Of a DNA stretch of 12,617 bases, positions 6,169 through 12,617 are shown piece after piece. Under the pieces are notes generated by a model. It did not search any database. It had not been told where the DNA came from and saw only the letters and a list, made by a program, of their open reading frames with translations. The position numbers and the translations under genes were made by a program. The stretch is from an uncultured Mollicutes bacterium. Lineage in GTDB: Bacteria > Bacillota_I > Bacilli_A > Acholeplasmatales > JAEDCM01. The stretch covers positions 1 to 12,617 of the forward strand of contig CAMVDS010000025.1 in assembly GCA_947166335.1 (NCBI GenBank), read 5' to 3'. Each line of letters begins with the position of its first letter. Positions within the stretch are counted from its first letter, which is position 1.

Positions 6169-7114
6169 CTATAACCCTCCTATCTATTTCTATAAATAAA
6201 TTTATTAACAATAAAGCTCTATCTATATTATACCTTAAATTGAATTGTGATTTAACGATTAAATCAATTATAGGTGTTAAATTAATTTTAATCTTATTAA
6301 ACATTTCTACATCATTAACAAATATTAAACTATTTTTTTTCTTTGCTTCTATGAAATATAAAAGCATTATTTTTAAAAACAATTCAATATTTTCTTTACT
6401 ACTAAAATAATCTACTTCATTTTTCATATAAAGTGTTGTATTTGGAAATCCTTTAGAAATCATTTCTAAGATTGTTTTTGTGTATTTTAAAGATTTAACA
6501 AATGCTTCATTTTCTAGTGCTTCCTTACATGATGGAATACTACTATAAAGATTTGATAATATTAAGGCATCATTATTATTTATACCTTCAGCTATTAACT
6601 TTTCTTTTATTTCTTCTTTATTAGGTGGAAGCAAGTTAATTACTTGACATCTAGATCTAATAGTTTGAATAATAGCATCCTTATTTGTTGTAAGTAATAT
6701 AGCGTATATATCATCATAAGGTTCTTCTATAAATTTTAATAATTTATTAGCACATGTTAAATTCATATCTTCAGCATCATTAATTATATAAATTCTTGGA
6801 CCATCTTTTAAGCCTGTTTTGGATAATTCATCTTTTAGGTTTTCAATTTGATCTTTAATTATTTCACTTTTACCAGGTAATTTATCAATTACCATAACAT
6901 TTAGATGGTTATTATTAATTATATCTTTGCATTCTTTACATTCTAAGCATACATCCTTACAGTAAAGCATACATGCAAAGTATAGGGCTACACCCATTCT
7001 TTCAGATCCTTCAAGACCATTAAATAAATAAGCATGTGAAAGACGTCCATTATCTCTGGACTTTTTTAGCATATCTAAAATTGGCTTTTGAGTTTCAATC
7101 GCATGCTTAATCAT
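6143..7114 (-). CDS. holB: DNA polymerase III subunit delta' (clamp loader)
   Basis: Delta' is the fixed wrench-like subunit of the clamp loader that opens and loads the beta sliding clamp. This 323-residue AAA+ family protein has a P-loop region reading NGLEGSERMG at 32-41 with no GKT/S, so it should not bind ATP productively; lack of ATPase activity is known for delta'. A zinc module is formed by C52, C56, C59 and C62. The sensor segment CANKLLKFIEEP is at 121-132 and the SRC arginine-finger motif (RSRC) at 153-156. The C-terminal half is helical and divergent, as usual. ATG with AGGAGA, 3 nt after the tmk stop; the 3' end overlaps ricT by 26 nt. Its position between tmk and ricT is classical, though the small yaaQ and yaaR genes found there in Bacillus are missing. 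Confidence 0.95.
   Translation of the reverse strand: MIKHAIETQKPILDMLKKSRDNGRLSHAYLFNGLEGSERMGVALYFACMLYCKDVCLECKECKDIINNNHLNVMVIDKLPGKSEIIKDQIENLKDELSKTGLKDGPRIYIINDAEDMNLTCANKLLKFIEEPYDDIYAILLTTNKDAIIQTIRSRCQVINLLPPNKEEIKEKLIAEGINNNDALILSNLYSSIPSCKEALENEAFVKSLKYTKTILEMISKGFPNTTLYMKNEVDYFSSKENIELFLKIMLLYFIEAKKKNSLIFVNDVEMFNKIKINLTPIIDLIVKSQFNLRYNIDRALLLINLFIEIDRRVIDASNKNTI
6176..6181 (-). promoter_or_regulatory. Ribosome binding site of ricT, internal to holB
   Basis: AGGAGG with a 7-nt spacer to the ricT ATG at 6168 lies within the holB coding sequence. It supports the 26-nt overlap as real. Confidence 0.75.
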
Positions 7115-7117
7115 AAT

Positions 7118-7738
7118 CTATTCTCCTAATAATTTATCTACTTTTTCTTTTATATCTTTTATTATTTCTTCAATAGTTCTATCACCGTCTATAGATACTA
7201 TTCTTTCTGGATACATTTTAGCAATTTGTTTATATCCTTCATAAACCATATTATGGAAATCCATCTTTTCTAAATCTAGTCTATCCATTTCTCTATTATT
7301 GTCTTTTAATCTTTTAAAGCATATTTCAGGCTTAACATCGATAAAGAAAGTTATATTTGGCATATATTCAGTAGCAAACATATTAATCTTTAAAACATTC
7401 TCAATTCCAAGCCCTCTAGCTATACCTTGATAAACTAGTGATGAATCTAAATATCTATCACATAATACTATTTTATTTTCTTTTAGAGCTGGTATTATTT
7501 TTTCAGCTAGATGTTGTGTACGACTAGCTGCATAAAGTAATGCTTCAGTTCTATAATCCATTTTAGTGTTTTTAATATCTAAAATGATATTTCTTATTTG
7601 TTCAGCAATATCTATTCCACCAGGTTCTCTAGTAGTAACAACGTCATAACCTTTATTTTCTAAATACTTAGAAATATAATTTATTATTGTTGTTTTACCA
7701 GTTCCTTCTCCACCTTCAAATGTAATAAAATAACCCAT
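7118..7738 (-). CDS. tmk: Thymidylate kinase
   Basis: Tmk phosphorylates dTMP to dTDP with ATP, the step that feeds dTTP to replication. The 206-residue length is typical. The P-loop is FEGGEGTGKTT at 7-17, the dTMP-binding TREPGG motif is at 36-41, DRY is at 94-96 followed by SSLVYQG, and the LID region has basic residues near 148-153 (NNREMDR). The start sits directly before the P-loop strand, as in homologs, with AGGAGG 7 nt upstream overlapping the truA stop. It is 11 nt from truA, the widest gap in the operon, and 3 nt from holB. Confidence 0.97.
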   Translation of the reverse strand: MGYFITFEGGEGTGKTTIINYISKYLENKGYDVVTTREPGGIDIAEQIRNIILDIKNTKMDYRTEALLYAASRTQHLAEKIIPALKENKIVLCDRYLDSSLVYQGIARGLGIENVLKINMFATEYMPNITFFIDVKPEICFKRLKDNNREMDRLDLEKMDFHNMVYEGYKQIAKMYPERIVSIDGDRTIEEIIKDIKEKVDKLLGE

Positions 7739-7749
7739 ATTTATTCCTC

Positions 7750-8475
7750 CTAATAATATACCTTATACAAGAATAAACCGTTTGGACTAGCCGTTTTACT
7801 GGATTCTCTTCTATCTTTTAAAGCAAATATTCTATCAATGTCATTTTCGTTTTTTTTACCTAGCCCTACATCTATTAAAGTTCCTACCATAATTCTAACC
7901 ATATATTTTAAAAAGCCATTACCAATAAATATTATTTCTAACATATCGTTATCTAATCTATTTATTTTTGCTTCATATATAGTTTTAATTGTAGGCTTTT
8001 TATCTACGTATCTAGAAAAGCTTAAAAAGTCATGTTCACCTAAGAAATGCTTAATAGCTTTATCCATTTCATCTACATTAAGTTTATTATAATATGCTGA
8101 ATAATTATTTTTAAATAAATCATATTCACCTAACTTAATGTAATATCTGTATTCTTTTTTTACTGCGCTAAATCTAGCATGAAAATCATCATCTACAAAT
8201 TCTACATTTACTACTCTAATATCTAAAGGAAGTAATGAATTTAATGCACGCATCCAATTACTTTCTTTCATATTAATGGATGTGTCAAAATGTAGGACTT
8301 GTCCTAAAGCATGAACATGTCCATCAGTTCTACCTGAAGCGACAGTTTTAATTCTTTCTTTACATATAACTTCTAAAGCATCTTCAAAAGTATCTTGAAT
8401 AGTTATATGTCCTGGTTGGTGCTGATAACCATAATAATTAGTACCATCATATGAAAGTGTTAATTTAATACGCAT
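7750..8475 (-). CDS. truA: tRNA pseudouridine(38-40) synthase TruA
   Basis: TruA converts U38, U39 and U40 of the tRNA anticodon stem to pseudouridine. At 241 residues it is normal in length. The N-terminal LTLSYDGTNYYGYQ (5-18), the catalytic Asp D51 in SGRTDGHVHALGQV (47-60), FHARFSA near 97-103, and the later FSR and NGFLKYMVRIMVGTLIDVG blocks are all recognisable. The catalytic motif is unusual: the family pattern is GRTDxGVHA, and here the residue after x is His rather than Gly. The ATG lies inside the last codons of ecfT (16-nt overlap), with only a weak upstream GAG, so translation probably depends on ribosomes finishing ecfT. The ecfA1-ecfA2-ecfT-truA order is the usual Firmicutes order, but the rplM-rpsI genes that normally follow are missing. 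Confidence 0.96.
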   Translation of the reverse strand: MRIKLTLSYDGTNYYGYQHQPGHITIQDTFEDALEVICKERIKTVASGRTDGHVHALGQVLHFDTSINMKESNWMRALNSLLPLDIRVVNVEFVDDDFHARFSAVKKEYRYYIKLGEYDLFKNNYSAYYNKLNVDEMDKAIKHFLGEHDFLSFSRYVDKKPTIKTIYEAKINRLDNDMLEIIFIGNGFLKYMVRIMVGTLIDVGLGKKNENDIDRIFALKDRRESSKTASPNGLFLYKVYY

Positions 8476-9464
8476 TTATATACACTCAAAATATCTACAT
8501 GACATACAGCACCCATAATTATAAATGTCAATAATATTAAAATTAAGAATAAAGCATAATAGTCTTTAAATGTTAATTTCATAACATCGATTGATGTTCT
8601 TTTTTCTCCTATTACATATCCTCTTGATTCCATAGCATTTGCTAGATCGTCTGCACGCTTAAAAGAAACAACAAACATAGGAACAAGTAACGATATTATT
8701 TGTTTCATCTTTTGTCTAAATGTAGCTTCATTAAAATCAGCTCCACGAGATGCTTGTGCTTTTATTATCTTGCTTGTTTCTTCAAGTAATGTAGGTATAA
8801 ATCTAAGAACTAAAGATATCATCATAGCTATTTCACCTACAGGAACTTTTATAATTTTAAGTGGTTTCATTAAACTTTCTAGTCCATTTTTTAAATCCAT
8901 AGGTGATGTAGTAAATGTAAGTAAGCTTGATAATAATACTAAATTAAGTAATCTAAGTACGATAAAACCTACTCTAATTAAACCATCATTTGTAAAACTT
9001 ATTTCATACTTAAATAATAATGGTCCAGTAGTAAAATAATATTGTAAAACAAACGATAAAGCGCATAACAAAAGCAAATATATGAATCTAAACGGTATAA
9101 ATTTCCTTGTGAAGAAATAGATAAATATTAGAGCAATTGCTATAAGTAAGTTATATAAAGACATATACATAAATATATCTTTAACAACAAATTCGCCCGT
9201 TCTTACGTTACCTAACTGAAGTATTGCGGTAAAGCATACTAAAAATAGTATGGCCTTTAATCCTTTTAAAACCTTTAAGATAGGTATTCTAGAAGTAATA
9301 ATTAGAAATAAAATGAATACTAAAAGAATGGCTTCTTCAATTATTGTATGTGCAACAAATAAAGCCACTATCATAATTATTAAAATGGAAATTTTCATTC
9401 TAGGGTCTAATCTATGTATTAGACTTTTACCTGGAATGTATTGTCCAATTATAATATTATCCAT
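8460..9464 (-). CDS. ecfT: Energy-coupling factor transporter transmembrane protein EcfT
   Basis: EcfT is the membrane scaffold of group II ECF vitamin/cofactor importers. It couples ATP hydrolysis by EcfA1-EcfA2 to an exchangeable substrate-binding S component. The N-terminal IGQYIPGKSLIHRLDPRMKI (6-25) is family-typical. The two coupling-helix signatures appear as ASRGADF (238-244) and AMESRGY (278-283), each with the essential Arg-Gly. At 334 residues it is longer than the roughly 265-residue Bacillus/Lactococcus proteins. The excess lies around residues 92-148 as two extra hydrophobic segments, with another near the C terminus (303-320). ATG with AAAGGA at 7 nt spacing, 2 nt after ecfA2. 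No S component is encoded in the window. Confidence 0.95.
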   Translation of the reverse strand: MDNIIIGQYIPGKSLIHRLDPRMKISILIIMIVALFVAHTIIEEAILLVFILFLIITSRIPILKVLKGLKAILFLVCFTAILQLGNVRTGEFVVKDIFMYMSLYNLLIAIALIFIYFFTRKFIPFRFIYLLLLCALSFVLQYYFTTGPLLFKYEISFTNDGLIRVGFIVLRLLNLVLLSSLLTFTTSPMDLKNGLESLMKPLKIIKVPVGEIAMMISLVLRFIPTLLEETSKIIKAQASRGADFNEATFRQKMKQIISLLVPMFVVSFKRADDLANAMESRGYVIGEKRTSIDVMKLTFKDYYALFLILILLTFIIMGAVCHVDILSVYKCVLN

Positions 9465-9466
9465 TC

Positions 9467-10315
9467 TTATATCCTTTCTAATTCAAGTATTAAGTCCTCC
9501 AATGTAAATACATCTTCTTTAATATTTAAATTAAGCTTCTTATTTATTTCTTTAGCAAGTTTCATACTTGCTGGATAGTCAAGGTGGAAAGTATCAAAGT
9601 TAGGATCAATAAACAATTTATCCTTTGGTCCATCAAATACTATCTTACCTTCATTTAATACTACTACTCTTTTAGCGTATTTACTTACAATATCCATATC
9701 ATGAGTAATAATAATTATTGTTTTATTAGTTTCTTTATGAATCTTATCAAATAATTCCATAACCTCTAAACTAGATTTTGGATCTAATCCTCTAGTAGGT
9801 TCATCAAGAATTATTATTTCAGGCTCAAGTGCTAGAATTCCCGCAATTGAGGCTTTTTTCATTTGACCGCCTGATAATCTAAATGGTGATTGATTATATA
9901 ATTTAGGGTCAAAATCAACCATTTCTAAAGCTTTTATAGCTTTTTCTTTTGCTTCTTCTTTTTTAAGTCCAAAGTTAATAGGACCAAACATAACATCCTT
10001 TAATACTGTTTCATCAAATAATTGATATTCAGGAAATTGGAATACTAATCCAACTCTCTTTCTAATCTCATTAAGCTTTCTGTTTTTCTTTGGCTTAATT
10101 ATTCTATCAAATATTTCTAGTTTTCCTGTTGTAGGAAAAAGTAGAGCATTCATATGTTGGATTAATGTAGATTTACCGCTACCTGTATGACCACATACAG
10201 CAATGAATTCATTTTTAGATTCAATATTTAAATCTATATCTTCCATAGCAATAAATTTAGATCTTCCATCAGGATTTCTGAATGTATGTGTTACTTTTTC
10301 AAACTTAATTCCCAT
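9467..10315 (-). CDS. ecfA2: Energy-coupling factor transporter ATP-binding protein EcfA2
   Basis: This is one of the two cytoplasmic ATPases of the ECF module, 282 residues. The Walker A motif is GHTGSGKST (42-50), the Q-loop glutamine is Q93 in FQFPEYQLF, the ABC signature is LSGGQ (147-151), Walker B with catalytic glutamate is IIILDEP (167-173, E172), and the switch His is H205. The EcfA2-type DEPTRGLDP distinguishes it from its partner's DEATSMLDP. The C-terminal roughly 60 residues form the ECF-specific extension. The gene overlaps ecfA1 by 25 nt. AAGGAG is 14 nt from the ATG, longer than ideal, and no other ATG is in frame upstream within the overlap, so coupling to ecfA1 translation is likely. 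Confidence 0.96.
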   Translation of the reverse strand: MGIKFEKVTHTFRNPDGRSKFIAMEDIDLNIESKNEFIAVCGHTGSGKSTLIQHMNALLFPTTGKLEIFDRIIKPKKNRKLNEIRKRVGLVFQFPEYQLFDETVLKDVMFGPINFGLKKEEAKEKAIKALEMVDFDPKLYNQSPFRLSGGQMKKASIAGILALEPEIIILDEPTRGLDPKSSLEVMELFDKIHKETNKTIIIITHDMDIVSKYAKRVVVLNEGKIVFDGPKDKLFIDPNFDTFHLDYPASMKLAKEINKKLNLNIKEDVFTLEDLILELERI

Positions 10316-11094
10316 AATACATCCATCAACTCCTTCTTATTATTAATTTTTTCGTTAGTTAAAGCTTCATTATATACCTTTAGGTTAAATGGTATATCAA
10401 GTTTAGCTTCTTTAAGTAAATCTATCTTTTTAAATGTCTCATCTGGCGTATCATCACTAACTAGATGTCCTTCATTTAAAACTAGTACTCTATCGCTTTT
10501 TTTTGCTAGATCAAGATCATGAGTAATTGTTATTATAGTTTTTTCACCTTTTAAAGACTCAATTAAACTAGTTATATCATTTACACCTTCTGGATCAAGC
10601 ATTGAAGTAGCTTCATCAAATATTATTATTTCTGGATTAGTAGCTAAAACACCTGCGATAGCAACTCTTTGTTTCTGTCCACCAGATAATTTAGATGGTT
10701 CAGCACTTAAGAATTTTTCCATTTCAACTTTCTTAGAATATTCATCTATTAGTTCGTTCATCTTGCTTCTTTCTATTTGTCTATTCTCTAACCCAAAAGC
10801 AATATCATGTTTTACTGTAACACCAATGAACTGATTATCTGGGTTTTGAAATACTATTCCAACCTTTTTTCTTATAGCATTTAAATTATCATCATTTATA
10901 TCTAATCCATCTATTGAAATAGAGCCTTTATTTGCCCTTATTAAGCCGTTTAATAGTTTTGATAGTGTTGATTTACCACTACCATTATGACCTATTATAC
11001 TAACCCACTCACCTTTAGGGATGTCAAAAGAAACGCCTCTAATAGCGTGTGTCTCTTTATTATATGAAAAATGTACGTCTTTTACACTAATCAT
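10291..11094 (-). CDS. ecfA1: Energy-coupling factor transporter ATP-binding protein EcfA1
   Basis: This is the first gene of the long operon and encodes a 267-residue ABC ATPase. Walker A is GHNGSGKST (35-43), the Q-loop is Q83 in FQNPDNQFIG, the signature LSGGQ is at 136-140, Walker B ends in D160-E161 with EcfA1-type DEATSMLDP, and H192 is the switch His. It pairs with EcfA2 as a heterodimer and docks on the EcfT coupling helices. The start ATG has AAGGGG 8 nt upstream. The predicted transcription start is only about 17 nt before the ATG, so there is no room for a riboswitch of the kind often found before S-component genes. Confidence 0.96.
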   Translation of the reverse strand: MISVKDVHFSYNKETHAIRGVSFDIPKGEWVSIIGHNGSGKSTLSKLLNGLIRANKGSISIDGLDINDDNLNAIRKKVGIVFQNPDNQFIGVTVKHDIAFGLENRQIERSKMNELIDEYSKKVEMEKFLSAEPSKLSGGQKQRVAIAGVLATNPEIIIFDEATSMLDPEGVNDITSLIESLKGEKTIITITHDLDLAKKSDRVLVLNEGHLVSDDTPDETFKKIDLLKEAKLDIPFNLKVYNEALTNEKINNKKELMDVLWELSLKK

Positions 11095-11117
11095 AAAATC
11101 AACCCCTTAACATATCT

Positions 11118-11146
11118 ATTATACTATATTTTATTAAATATATAAA
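11118..11146 (-). promoter_or_regulatory. Sigma-A-type promoter of the ecfA1-to-metG operon
   Basis: On the minus strand TTTATA (11141-11146) and a perfect TATAAT (11118-11123) are separated by 17 bp. The predicted start near 11111 gives a leader of about 17 nt carrying the AAGGGG ribosome binding site. The -35 hexamer lies in the T-rich tail of the preceding MATE terminator. Confidence 0.7.
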
Positions 11147-11151
11147 GAAAA

Positions 11152-11172
11152 AAGATGTCTAACAGACATCTT
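11152..11172 (-). terminator. Rho-independent terminator after the MATE gene
   Basis: Nine-bp arms AAGATGTCT (11152-11160) and AGACATCTT (11164-11172) close a 3-nt loop, followed on the minus strand by TTTTTTCTTT after the stem. The hairpin begins within the stop codon of the MATE gene. Confidence 0.9.
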
Positions 11173-12535
11173 ATATAATAGGTTCTCCTTCATTAATCTT
11201 TTTCCATCTACCAATTAAGTAGAATATTAATACGAGTGCTCCGCCGAGTAACCAACCTATTGGCCAAGACCACCAAATACCTTCTAGACCTATTGTTCTA
11301 GATAGTATATATGTGAATCCTACTCTCGCGAATAAATCAACAAATGTACCTATCATAAATCCTCTCATATCACCTGCGCCTTTTAGAACACCATCAAATG
11401 ATAATTTAATAGCTGCAAGAACATAGAATGATGAAACAATAATTAAAAATTTAGATCCAACACTAACAATATAATCTAAATCTCCTGAAACATTTTGAGC
11501 ATTCTTATCTAGAAATAGGTTAACTAAAATTCCAGATAACGGAATAAATATTGCAGTAGATACTAAAGCAATAATTAAATTCATAACAAATGTTGCTCTT
11601 AAACCAGGTTTTACTCTATCCATTCTTCCTGCCCCAATATTTTGAGATGTATAACTTGATAAGGCATTAGACATTGTGAATAAAATATTTATAATGATAT
11701 AACAAATCTTATAAGCTGCTCCATAACCAGTAGTTACGGCATCTCCATAAGTATTAATTTCTCTTTGAACAATAACACCACCAATAGCAACAATTGATGA
11801 TTGAATCATTGATGGAATTGCTATTAATAATATGCTTTTTATTAAAGCAAATGAATAGATATCTGGCTTTTCGCTTTCTATTTTTCTTAGAGATATCAAA
11901 AGCCAAGATAATGCCGCAACAGAGGCAATTCCTTGGGCTATGAAAGTTGCTAAAGCTATACCAAAAACACCCATATGATTGACTGCAAATACAATATCTA
12001 AAATGATATTTAGAGCTGTTGAAAATATCAAAAAGAATAGTGGAGTTTTTGAATTACCGAGTGCTTGGAATATATAAGTTGTAACATTGTATAGGAACAA
12101 GAATACCATTCCTACACTATAGAAAATTAAATATGTACTAGCATCATCTAGAATACTTGGAGCAACGCTTGTTGCTTTAAGTAATGGTCTAGCTATAAAT
12201 GAGCCTATAAGTGCAAGTAATATTGCTAAAAGTCCAAAAGTAATAATTGATGTATAAATACCTGTCTTTACTTCTTTCATCTTTTTCATTCCAAAGAACC
12301 TAGATACTACTACTCCCGTACCTACACCTGATCCTGTAGCCAGTCCTAGATAAATCATCGTAATAGGATATGATGCACTAATAGCTCCTAAAGCATCATT
12401 TCCTATGATACGTCCAGCAATCATAGAATCAGCTAAATTATAGACTTGTTGTAGTGTTACGGATAAAATCATTGGTAATGAAAATAATAGGATTATTTTC
12501 CAAGGATTTCCAACACTTAAATCTTTAGTTGCCAT
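11171..12535 (-). CDS. MATE-family multidrug/cation efflux transporter
   Basis: This 454-residue inner-membrane protein has about twelve membrane segments in two homologous halves, as expected for MATE exporters, which use a Na+ or H+ gradient to expel cationic compounds. The N-terminal half carries family residues GNPWKIILLFSLPMILSV (9-26) and the segment QQVYNLADSMIAGRIIG with its conserved Asp in the first helices. The C-terminal half has SSYTSQNIGAGRMDRVKPG, the loop motif between helices 7 and 8. It resembles the NorM/DinF-like proteins common in Firmicutes; the substrate cannot be told. ATG with AAAGGA 9 nt upstream. It is a single-gene unit with an extended -10 promoter and a strong terminator. 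Confidence 0.94.
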   Translation of the reverse strand: MATKDLSVGNPWKIILLFSLPMILSVTLQQVYNLADSMIAGRIIGNDALGAISASYPITMIYLGLATGSGVGTGVVVSRFFGMKKMKEVKTGIYTSIITFGLLAILLALIGSFIARPLLKATSVAPSILDDASTYLIFYSVGMVFLFLYNVTTYIFQALGNSKTPLFFLIFSTALNIILDIVFAVNHMGVFGIALATFIAQGIASVAALSWLLISLRKIESEKPDIYSFALIKSILLIAIPSMIQSSIVAIGGVIVQREINTYGDAVTTGYGAAYKICYIIINILFTMSNALSSYTSQNIGAGRMDRVKPGLRATFVMNLIIALVSTAIFIPLSGILVNLFLDKNAQNVSGDLDYIVSVGSKFLIIVSSFYVLAAIKLSFDGVLKGAGDMRGFMIGTFVDLFARVGFTYILSRTIGLEGIWWSWPIGWLLGGALVLIFYLIGRWKKINEGEPII

Positions 12536-12558
12536 TATCTCGCATCCTTTCTATAATT

Positions 12559-12567
12559 ATTATATCA
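12559..12567 (-). promoter_or_regulatory. Extended -10 promoter of the MATE gene
   Basis: The minus strand reads TGATATAAT (TGn plus consensus TATAAT), 23 nt before the ATG. No recognisable -35 exists at 17 bp; that position is occupied by an AT-only palindrome (12570-12589). Confidence 0.65.
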
Positions 12568-12569
12568 CT

Positions 12570-12589
12570 AAAATTATTTTAATAATTTT
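12570..12589. repeat. 20-bp AT-rich palindrome at the MATE promoter
   Basis: AAAATTATT (12570-12578) and AATAATTTT (12581-12589) are perfect inverted arms around TT. It covers the -35 area of the MATE promoter and could be an operator, but its all-A/T makeup makes chance plausible. Confidence 0.35.
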
Positions 12590-12602
12590 GAAAATGTTTT
12601 CT

Positions 12603-12617
12603 AAAAAAAGCACATCC
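12603..12617 (-). terminator. Probable 3' half of a terminator cut by the window edge
   Basis: The minus strand enters the window with GGATGTGC followed by seven T residues, which looks like the descending arm and U tract of an upstream gene's terminator. The other arm is outside the window, so this is a guess from shape. Confidence 0.35.

Noticed and set aside
6992..7021. HolB P-loop without GKT as a sign of a broken gene
   Set aside because: Delta' subunits characteristically lack a working ATP site. The frame, zinc cysteines and SRC motif are intact, so the gene is functional as a delta' subunit.
7838..8092. Plus-strand open frame opposite truA
   Set aside because: It is a shadow of truA. 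The hydrophobic, Ile/Ser-rich translation is what antisense of AT-rich coding DNA gives.
8770..9039. Plus-strand open frame opposite ecfT, and similar ones at 9250-9507 and 10286-10522
   Set aside because: All sit opposite clear ECF transporter genes, lack credible starts and show no conserved domain.
10291..10315. Overlap of ecfA1 and ecfA2 as a possible frameshift or fusion
   Set aside because: Both proteins are full length with complete motifs, and overlaps of this size recur in the operon (holB/ricT, ecfT/truA).
1..12617. Mobile element, CRISPR array, tRNA/rRNA gene or defence system
   Set aside because: No transposase or integrase motif, no regularly spaced repeats, no RNA gene signature and no defence-type domain could be seen. 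The content is mostly housekeeping genes.

Overview
The window is AT-rich DNA with 14 protein genes, all on the minus strand, in four transcription units separated by short intergenic stretches. It suggests a low-GC Gram-positive of the Bacilli/Erysipelotrichia/RF39-like kind. The reasons are the strong AAGGAGG-type ribosome binding sites, a group II ECF transporter core, and a gene order matching the replication-accessory cluster near the origin in Bacillus (tmk, holB, ricT/yaaT, trmN6/yabB, rsmI/yabC, metG/metS). TGA is used as a stop (rsmI) and Trp is encoded by TGG, so this is not the code-4 Mycoplasma/Spiroplasma group. The genus cannot be told from the sequence.

Read in the direction of transcription, from high to low coordinates, the layout is as follows. 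(1) A MATE-family exporter (11171-12535) has its own extended -10 promoter and terminator. (2) A consensus TATAAT promoter near 11118-11146 appears to start an 11-gene operon running to the metG terminator at 1416-1433: ecfA1, ecfA2, ecfT, truA, tmk, holB, ricT, trmN6, a TerB-like protein, rsmI and metG. Every junction overlaps or has a gap of 11 nt or less. (3) A 224-nt intergenic stretch carries a repeated, self-complementary element and leads into a membrane-anchored XRE-type regulator (506-1207). (4) A two-repeat YccF-family membrane protein (75-431) closes the window, with its terminator at 42-69.

The long operon looks like two conserved Firmicutes blocks joined end to end. The ecfA1-ecfA2-ecfT-truA block normally sits between rplQ and rplM-rpsI. 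It is followed here directly by the tmk-holB-ricT-trmN6-rsmI-metG block. The products cover vitamin/cofactor uptake energisation, tRNA and rRNA modification, dTTP supply, the clamp loader, RNA-maturation control and methionyl-tRNA charging. No substrate-binding EcfS gene is present, so the ECF core is presumably shared by S components encoded elsewhere.

Most of the window is core genome, and I see no mobile element, CRISPR array, RNA gene or obviously new multi-gene system. The parts most worth a second look are the leader repeats before the XRE regulator, that regulator's His/Cys cluster next to its membrane domain, the TerB-like gene at a position where Bacillus has yazA, a roughly 57-residue insertion in EcfT, and a changed residue in the TruA catalytic motif.
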